A stretch of 64,000 bases of DNA from Microglena sp. YARC (lineage: Eukaryota; Chlorophyta; Chlorophyceae; Chlamydomonadales; Chlamydomonadaceae): positions 75,778,970 through 75,842,969 of the forward strand of contig CM039463.1 of the NCBI GenBank assembly GCA_022414725.1, written 5' to 3'. Position 1 is the stretch's first letter; every line of letters starts with the position of its first letter. Made by a program: the position numbers and the translations under genes. The notes beneath the pieces were generated by a model. The model had not been told where the DNA came from and made no database searches. It was given only the letters and a program-made list of their open reading frames with translations. Positions 43,116 through 51,400 of this stretch are shown here, piece by piece.

Positions 43116-45303
43116 ATGTCGCTAGATATGGATGCTTCGGGGATCGAGACCACCGATACCCCTGCTATTTCTCCCGATGAGACGCTCGCCAATCTTTACA
43201 AGTCATCTCGACCTGCGGTCGAATTGATGCCCGGAGTTAACCTGTCGCCAATTATCAACGCGTGCATTTTGCCAGCCAATATGCAGGTTAGCCCTCTCCT
43301 GATGCCTCGTTCTAGTTTACGTTGTAACGGCAGGCGCTGCGAACGCTTTGCGCACACATTCTTCTCGAAGGACTATCCAAAATTATTTGCATCATTTACA
43401 CATGTAGGTTATGGTTGCTGAAAACTGGATGCCTCAACCTGCCGAGGACGCGGAAGAGCCTCCTGCCGATGCGCCCCCTCCTGCAGCATTTGACCCTTCC
43501 TCCATCGAATACTCCGTGAGTGCGACTTGGGCGACACAGCGACAGTACTCCTCTGCATCAGCATGCAATGCTCCTTTATCTGTTCCCTCGAGGCTGGGCA
43601 CAATCCTCTCCGTTTCATAAGCAATCTCTCAGCTAGACGGGCACCAAAGTCGCTTAAGGCGTACTGGCGTCGTTAGCACCTCACCCCTCGAGCTGCCATT
43701 CCAGTTCATGGTTGCATTCAAGTTTTTCGGCCTATTTGTGTCTGGTGTCGGCAATTTCTCGTTCTTATCCGCCCACCCATCGTTACGCGAGCCTGGAATT
43801 CCCTCGAACTCGTTCGTTTGTAGTGTGCTTGGATGGGATGTCATCAGCTCACTAGATCACTCGCCGGGCTGTAGATGCAACGGATGGGCACGCAATGTTT
43901 GTACTCGATCCTGTGGTTTCTGAAAGATCAGAGAGCCACCCCCACGCTTTCCAACCAAGCATTAGCATGTCGGCTAGGTTGATGGTCGCGGCGTGTTTTG
44001 TCCGTTAGCCCTATCTCTGACGACCTCACTCCACCTGCAGGAGCTCCAAAAACGCCTGTCACGGAGCGCACAGCTACTCGCATGGAATGAGCAAACTATT
44101 AAGATGAAGGGGCTGGAGAATGACATTGAGAGCATCCGTGATGCGGCAATTAGAGAGGTAGGTGCATGCTCATTACATCCATAACACACAGACTCAGGCG
44201 AATGCACACCAAAACATCCCCACCTACACCACCACCACCACCACCACCAACACCAGCACCTCCAACACCAACACCAACACCAACAACACAAATACATGCA
44301 CCACCAACACCAACACCACAACCTCCAGCCAACACCACCAACACAACTAAAAACACCAACACCACCTACACCTACACCACACACCCTCCAGCCTTCCCCA
44401 ACACCAACACCAACACCACAAACACAAACACCAACAAGCATATATATACACCGACTCACCCCCGTCCCCAACCAATCCGCCCTCCAACCATCCCAAACAC
44501 CAACAAGCATATATAAACACCTCCACCACCAACACCACACACCCTCCAGCCATCCCTAACACCAACAAGCATATATAAACACCTACACCTCCACCACCAA
44601 CACCACACGCCCTCCAGCCATCCCAAACACCAACAAGCATATATGCCCTTCGACTCACCCCCATCCCCAACCAACCCGCCCTCCAGCCATCCAAAGTACT
44701 TTGTGTCTGGGTTTCTAGTCAAATATCACCCTCAGTGCGTGTACGTTACAGTCCAGGGGTAGGCCAAATAGGCTAAAGGGACTTGCCCAACTGTAAGCAT
44801 GGCGCAGAAAAGGTATGTACGTAGGTATGTATGTATGTTACAGTCCAGGGGCACGCAAAATAGGCTAAAGGGACTTGCTCAACTGTGGTAGGAAGGGCTA
44901 GAAAGAAAAAGCATTAATGAACTGACCCCAAAACAATCGTTTGACCAACGGGGCCCCTTAGTTTGTGCTGCAGTGATCATTTATTTCTACAATATAATGA
45001 ATGATAAAACCCTCATGCACACACCAATTTCCACGCCTACCGATGGCCACACACCCTCCAGCCATCTCAAACACCAACCCCACCAACACAAATACAAACA
45101 CCAACGCCAACCAACCCACCCTCCAGCCAGCCTAAGTACTTTGGGTTTGGGGGTGCTAGTCAGATATAACCCTCAAGCACACACCAACTGCCATGTCTAC
45201 CAATCGCCACACACAGGCCAAGACTGAAGAGCTAGACGCAGCAAAGACTCAAATGGAGGAAATAGAGTCGGCTGTGACTGAGCTTAAGGCCTCCTTTCAA
45301 GAG
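43116..45303 (+). CDS. Unrecognised coiled-coil protein gene (four exons seen)
   Basis: Exons 43116-43286, 43408-43515, 44041-44157 and 45217-45303 are each a multiple of three and phase 0, giving 161 codons with no stop. The start MSLDMDASGIETTDTPAIS is Asp/Thr-rich, then LANLYKSSRPAVELMPGVN. Exon 2 is acidic and Pro-rich (EDAEEPPADAPPPAAF). Exons 3 and 4 (ELQKRLSRSAQLLAWNEQ; LENDIESIRDAAIRE; ELDAAKTQMEEIESAVTEL) have heptad-like spacing and should form a coiled coil. Donors GTTAGC, GTGAGT, GTAGGT and GTCAGA. The 3' end is not seen. Function unknown. Confidence 0.7.
44165..44690. repeat. CCAACACCA-rich intronic array
   Basis: (ACC/AACACC)n stretches with a recurring unit CACCAACAAGCATATATAAA then CACCTCC, about 60-70 bases, in the third intron of the coiled-coil gene. 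Paralleled by 36700-37290 in copy 1. Antisense ORFs rich in Trp/Cys/Val are artefacts. Confidence 0.85.
44750..44990 (+). repeat. Dispersed 'GTCCAGGGGTAGGCCAAATA' element, fragment plus full copy
   Basis: A fragment (44752-44795) and a fuller copy (44838-44985) separated by a GTATGTATGTATG tetramer tract, suggesting insertion of one copy into the tail of another. Located in an intron; mirrored near 37340 and 37435-37600. Confidence 0.8.
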
Positions 45304-45459
45304 GTCAGATTCATTTTCTAATATTCCTAGTTGATCGGCCCCTAGGGGCTTAGACCTACGCGATGGATACGCGGCCATTGTGGTGGTTTTGGTTATTTTT
45401 GGGTCTTAAGTGGAAAAGCCGGTCAAATTAGCCGGTTAAAGTGACCTCCCTCACATCTA

Positions 45460-45870
45460 ATAAAGTCATCTTTGACTGAGCTTAATGGCTCCTTTCAAGA
45501 GGTCAGATGGTGTGGCTGTGGGTGGTGGGTGAGTTGATGGTGATGGTGGATGTAGTGGCGTAGTGGTGGTGGGTGTGGCGGTGGGAATGGTGATGGGTTT
45601 TGTGTGGTGGTGGTGTTGGTGTGGTGGTGGTGGTGGTGGTGGTAGGTGAGTGAGTGAAAATTTGGTTCAGGCTTTGACTGAGCTTAAGGGCTCCTTTCAA
45701 GAGGTCATATGGTGTGGGTGTGGGTGGTGGGTGAGTTGATGGTGGTGTGTTAGTGGTGGTGGTGTGGCAGTGGGATGATGATGGGTTTTGTGGTGGTGGT
45801 GGGTGAGTGAGTGAGTGAGTGAAAATTTGGTCCAGGCTTGGAGCTCAAGGGCTCCTTTCAAGAGGTCAGA
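45460..45870 (+). pseudogene. Three donor-side copies of exon 4 of the coiled-coil gene
   Basis: Copies near 45470-45505, 45675-45708 and 45838-45866 keep (ACTGAG)CTTAAGGGCTCC then TTTCAAGAG before GTCAGA/GTCATA, that is, the LKASFQE end plus donor. They are separated by GTGGTGG simple sequence. Confidence 0.85.
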
Positions 45871-46014
45871 TTCATTTTCTACTATTCCTAGTCCTTCTTA
45901 CTATATTCATTTTCTACTATTCCTAGTCCTTCTTACTATATTCATTTTCTGCTATCCCTGTTCCTTCTGTCTTACTATTTTAAAGTTGTTGACTTCATTA
46001 TTCCACTATTTTAT

Positions 46015-46082
46015 TGATGTCATGATGATGGGTATGATGATGAGTATTGAGAATAATGATGGTGATGATGGTCATGGTAGTC

Positions 46083-46115
<33 letters not shown>

Positions 46116-46140
46116 CTGACGGTGTCAAGGGGGACTTATG
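46015..46140. repeat. (GATGAT)n tract
   Basis: ATGATG repeats in intronic or 3' sequence of the coiled-coil gene; the counterpart ends copy 1 at the gap. Confidence 0.8.
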
Positions 46141-46249
46141 GGCGTGATTTGATGATAACATTATCCTGCTACCCTAATGGACTCCAAGTGTGCCCATGAT
46201 TTCATGATGCCAAGGGGGACTAATGGACGTGATTTCATTCAATTTTCTG

Positions 46250-46905
46250 ACTTAAATGATCTGATACATCAGTGATTTCATTATGTTGTCTGACTTCATG
46301 ATCTGATACATCAGTGATTTCATTATGTTGTCTGACTTAATGATCTGATACATCAGTGATTTCATTATGTTGTCTGACTTAATGATCTGATACATCAGTG
46401 ATTTCATTATGTTGTCTGACTTAATGATCTGATACATCAGTGATTTCATTATGTTGTCTGACTTAATGATCTGATACATCAGTGATTTCATTATGTTGTC
46501 TGACTTAATGATCTGATACATCAGTGATTTCATTATGTTGTCTGACTTAATGATCTGACACATCAGTGATTTCATTATGTTGTCTGACTTAAATGATCTG
46601 ATACATCAGTGATTTCATTATGTTGTCTGACTTAATGATCTGATACATCAGTGATTTCATTATGTTGTCTGACTTAATGATCTGATACATCAGTGATTTC
46701 ATTATGTTGTCTGACTTAATGATCTGATACATCAGTGATTTCATAATGTTGTCTGACTTTAATTATCTGATACATCAGTGATTTCATTATGTTTTGGACT
46801 TTAATTATCTGATCAACCAGTGATTTCATTATGTTGTCTGACTTAATGATCTGATCAATCAGTGATTTCATTATGTTGTCTAACTTAAATGATCTGATCA
46901 ATCAA
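46250..46905. repeat. 42-bp tandem array (GATCTGATACATCAGTGATT)
   Basis: About sixteen units of 42 bases (GATCTGATACATCAGTGATT, then TCATTATGTTGTCTGACTTAAT), highly uniform in the left part and diverging after 46740. The unit is 14 codons and open on the minus strand. No flanking cas-like genes and no variable spacers, so not CRISPR. Lies between the coiled-coil gene and the reductase gene. Confidence 0.9.
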
Positions 46906-46924
46906 TTCGAGACATGGACCAGCT

Positions 46925-47550
46925 GCCTTCAGATGTTGGTGGTCGTGGTGGTGGTGATGGTGGTGGGTGTTGGTGGTGGTGGTGGTGGTGAGTGGCGGTC
47001 GTGGTGGGTGTTTGTGTAGGGCGGTAGGAGGGGTGGGTGTCTGTGTAGGAGGGGTTCAAAAAACAACACGTTATGTAGCCTTTTGATTGCGCTGAGTTGG
47101 AAAATGTCTTTAATCAACAACATATGATGACCATTAAAAAAAAATCATTTAATCCACAATAAAGGCTTACAAATAAAAACAAATAAAATCAAATGGGTTA
47201 ATCCACAATAGATGCTTATTGTAATGCATGTAATGTATTGTTATTGTGCTTGTTGTAATTGTGCGTGTGCGTGTGGTGTGTGTGTGTATTGTTGTTTCCA
47301 AGTGTGTGGCCATGTGTATGGCCGTGTGTGTGGCTATGCGTGATCAGGTGAGCCGGGCCAACCCCATCCCATTCACCCCACAACCCACACCCAGGATGGC
47401 TTGTTATCACGCTGGTGATATGTCCTAACTGAGCACTTCGACATTTTAAATTTTAAACATTTTACATTTTAGATTGATTATAAATTACTTCGAATTCGAT
47501 TCAATTTCATTTCAAAATCAAATTAATTTAAAATTTCATTTCAAATTCAA
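46925..47550. other. Simple sequence and AT-rich intron, no exon identified
   Basis: GGTGGTGGT tract (46935-47000), then AT-rich sequence and TCAAATTCAAATT-type repeats near 47480-47560. The missing 5' exon(s) of the reductase gene should be in or before this stretch, but no matching segment (for example a GMWQ-type motif) was found. Confidence 0.5.
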
Positions 47551-47572
47551 ATCTTCCTGCAGGATCCCCTCT

Positions 47573-47745
47573 CTCTTGTGCCCTTGATGTAATCTCTGGT
47601 TACAATTTCATTTCAAATTCAATTTCAAATTAATTAAAAATTCATTTCAAATTTAAATTCAAATATTCCCGCAGGATCCCCTTTTTCTTGTGCCTTGGAT
47701 GCAATCTCTGTTTGCATTGGCTGATGCTGGCCTCACCACCTTTAA
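47573..47745 (+). pseudogene. Two acceptor-side copies of the first visible reductase exon
   Basis: CTGCAG/CCGCAG then GATCCCCTYTYTCTTGTGCC begins copies at 47573 and 47675. The second extends through CCTTGGATGCAATCTCTG to GGCCTCACCACCTTT, where it breaks off into TCAAATTCAAATCC repeats. The complete exon follows at 47807. Confidence 0.85.
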
Positions 47746-47806
47746 AATTCAAATCCAAATTCAAATCCAAATTCAAATTCAAATTCAAATTCAAATATTC
47801 CCGTAG

Positions 47807-47988
47807 GATCCCCTCTCTCTTGTGCCTTGGATGCAATCTCTGTTTGCACTGGCTGATGCTGGCCTCACCACCTTTCAAGTCAGTGGCCACTCCTTCCCTT
47901 ACACTCAGCTGCGCCCCCTGTTTGGCGGAGACAACACCGCATCACTATACGAGGGCCCTGAGAAGATCCTGGGCCTTTTTAAGAAGCG
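47807..47988 (+). CDS. Reductase exon A: D/Y-motif region
   Basis: DPLSLVPWMQSLFALADAGL, then TTFQVSGH, an unusual ~22-residue insert (SFPYTQLRPLFGGDNTAS) and LYEGPEKILGLFKKR. Acceptor TTCCCGTAG; the donor GTGTGT leaves two bases (CG) of an Arg codon completed by exon B. Confidence 0.75.
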
Positions 47989-47999
47989 GTGTGTGGTGT

Positions 48000-48030
<31 letters not shown>

Positions 48031-48405
48031 GGATTGTGACGCCAAGATGGATCAGGGTACTACATGACGCGCACTATTGTGCGCTAGCACGCAAGGTTTT
48101 GGAGGCCGACTGCGCGATTGGAGCAATTTTTGTAACCCCATCTGTGGGCAGAGCACAGACTTTCTTCTTCAGTGGAGTCAAAAGCGCAACCCAAAATGAG
48201 ACAGTTGCGCTTTTGAAGCGACCCAAAATGACAACCTGAGCATTAACCCGCGACATGGGCCGGCCACCTGAAGTTGATAAGGGCGGTCAGGTTGTTTATA
48301 TGTACTAACAGGGTAGAGCGTGTGGCCATCAGCCTCCCCCCACACCCCCAGGTGCTGGGTCCTGGTCTTGTCTGGGTTACATAACAGTTAGATATCTGTA
48401 TAAAT

Positions 48406-48436
<31 letters not shown>

Positions 48437-51400
48437 CCATTATTATCATCACCACCATCATCATCATCATCACCACCATCATCTTCCCTCTTCTCCACTG
48501 AACCCCAAATTGTTTACGTTCATGCATAAGCAGATATGAGAAAGAGCGTGGGCCAGGCAAGATCCAGATCCTGTGTAAACTGGTGCCAAGCATTTACCAG
48601 GATGGTTATGCACCCACAATGGCAATCGCCACTACCACCATCACCATCATCATCACCACCACCATCAGCAGCAGCATCGTCATCATCACCATCAGCAGCA
48701 GCAGCAGCACCATCTCCATCAGCACCACCATCATCTTGCCTTTCTCCCCCTTCTCCACTGACCCTCAAATTGTCTACGTTCATGCATAAGCAGAGATGAG
48801 AAAGAGCGTGGGCACGGCAAGATCCAGATCCTGTGTAAACTGGTGCCAAACATTTACCAGGACGGCTATGCACCCACAGTGGCAATCATCACCATCAGCA
48901 GCTGCATCGTCATCATCATCACCATCACCACCACCATCATCACCACCATCACCATCACCATCATCATCATCATCACCACCACCACCATCACCACCACCAC
49001 CATCACCACCACCACCATCACCACCACCACCATCACCACCGTCATCTTCCCTTTCTCCACTCATTCCCAAATTGTTTACGTCCCTGCATATGCGCAAATA
49101 TGAGAAAGAGCGTGGGCCCGGAAAGATCCAGATCCTTTGTAAACTGGTGCCCAACATTTACTTGGACGGTTATGCACCCACAATGGCAATCACCACCATC
49201 AGTAGCTGCATCGTCATCACCATCACCACCATCATCAACACCACCATCATCATCACCACCATCATCATCACCATCATCACCACCACCACCATCATCATCA
49301 CCATCACCACCATCACCACCACCACCATCACCACCGTCATCTTCCCTTTCTCCACTCATCCCCAAATTGTTTACGTCCCTGCATATGCGCAGATATGAGA
49401 AAGAGTGTGGGCCCGGAAAGATCCAGATCCTTTGTAAACTGGTGCCCAACATTTACCAGGACGGTTATGCACCGACAATGGTCGAGCCCCTGATAGACAA
49501 GATGCGTGAGTCAGTGTTCGGTGCAGAGCCCACTGAGGCCCTCGACTTTGTTCAACTCTATTGGTGGGACTTCAAGGACCTGGACGTGATGCCTACCCTT
49601 AAGGTATGGGCAAGGGTGGGGGTGGGTTGGTTGTGTATGTGGGTGGATGGATGGGTGTGGGGGATGAATCTGTGTTTGGTGTGGAGCCCACTGAGGCCCT
49701 CGACTTTGTTCAACTCTATTGGTGGGACTTCAAGGACTTGGACGCGATGCCTACCCTGAAGGTAAGGGTAAGGGCTGTGTATGTGGCTGTTTGTGTGTGT
49801 GCGTGGGTGGGTGTGTGTGTGGGGGGGGGGGGTCTGTGTTTGGTGTGGACCCCACTGAGCCCCTAAACTTTTCAAAAATCTACCGGTGGGACTTCAAGGA
49901 CTTGGACGTGATGCCTACCCTGAAGGTAGGGGTAAGGGTGTGGGTGGGTGGGCTGTGTGTGTGTGTGTGGTTGGGTGTGTGTGTGGTGGTGGTGGTGGTG
50001 GTGGTGGGGGGTGAATCTGTGTTTGGTGCAGAGCCCACTGAAGCCCTCGACTTTGTTCAACTCTATTGGTGGGACTTCAAGGACTTGGACGTGATGCCTA
50101 CCCTGAAGGTAAGGGTAAGGGCTATGTATGTGGGTGGGTGGGTGGGTGTGGGTGGTGGGGGGGGAATCTGTGTTTGGTGTGGAGCCCACTGAGGCCCTTG
50201 ACTTTGTTCAACTGTACTGGTGGGACTTCAAGGACTTGGACGTGATGCCTACCCTGAAGGTAAGGGAAAGGGCTATGTATGTGGGTGTTTGTGTGTGTTT
50301 GGGTGGGTGGGTGGTGGGTGGGGGGGGGGAATCTGTGTTTGGTGCAGAGCCCACTGAAGCCCTCGACTTTGTTCAACTCTATTGGTGGGACTTCAAGGAC
50401 TCGGACGTTATGCCTACCCTGAAGGTAATGATAACGCCTGGTGGGGCGTGGTGTTAGGGGAGCCCGTCGTACGCGGGTGGGGAGCGGTCTCCTACCTCAA
50501 CTGGACAAGCTACCATCGCGGTTGACGACGACCTGCAACGCCAAGAGCGACCAAAGGGGGAGTCGAACCCCCGACTCTTCATTCTTAGGCGATCTGGTCT
50601 ACCACTAGACCGCCTACCCTGTAGGTAAGGGTAAGGGCTGTGTATGTGGGTGTTTGTGTGTGGGTGTGTGGGTGTGTGTGTGTGGGGGGGGATCTGTGTT
50701 TGGTGTGGAGCCCACTGAGCTCCTCAACTTTTTTAAACTCTACCGGTGGGACTTAAAGGACTTGGATGTGATGCCTACCCTGAAGGTAAGGGTAAGGGCT
50801 ATGTATGTGGGTGTTTGTGTGGGTGGGTGGGTGGGTGTGGGGGGGGGAATCTGTGTTTGGTGTGGAGCCCACTGAGCCCCTTGACTTTGTTCAACTGTAC
50901 TGGTGGGACTTCAAGGACTTGGACGTGATGCCTACCCTGAAGGTGTGAGTGTGTTTGTGTGTGTTGTGTGGGGGGGGGGGGGGGGGGGTAAGGGAAATTG
51001 GTCAGTACTTGGCCATGACCGGGATAACTCCTTTTCCTAAACCACCTAATACCACCTAAACTTAAACCACCTAAACCTGAACCACCTAAACCAAAGTGCT
51101 GACCAGCTAAGTACTGACCAGCTTTCCCCTTCTCACCCTTAAGGCCCTCCAAAAGCTGTCTGAGGACAAGTTGGAAGTGAACGAGGAGGGCGAGGTTGCG
51201 ATTTCAGAGCCGAAGAAGATCAAAGGCGTCGGCCTTGTGGACTTCCCGCCTAGAGTTATCCTGTCAGCTATCCAGGCGGGGGTGCCAGTAGTTGCAGTGC
51301 AGATCCCCTTCAGCATAGCTGATAGAAGCCATGGCAAGGCGCTGGCAATGTGCAGAGAGTACGATATCAAGGTGCGTTTCAGAGTACAGCTATCCTGTCA

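Larger units (their letters stand above)
40048..46155. repeat. Copy 2 of the ~6.6-kb block
   Basis: Begins about 30 bases after the gap with GATGCCGATGAGACGGTTTA (as at 32380) and runs in parallel with copy 1 to the GATGATGATG, then TCAAGGGGGAC segment that in copy 1 abuts the gap. Errors are densest in its first kilobase, next to the gap. Confidence 0.9.

Noticed and set aside
44296..44722. Trp/Cys/Val-rich minus ORFs suggesting membrane proteins
   Set aside because: They are antisense translations of the CCAACACCA intron array of the coiled-coil gene.
46250..46905. CRISPR-like regular array
   Set aside because: Units are contiguous with no variable spacers, there are no cas genes and the genome is eukaryotic; it is a minisatellite.
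48843..49398. Ser/Pro- or His/Thr-rich proteins over CAC/CAT repeats
   Set aside because: Open frames come from (CAC/CAT)n trinucleotides; the only coding-like pieces are the copies of reductase exon B.
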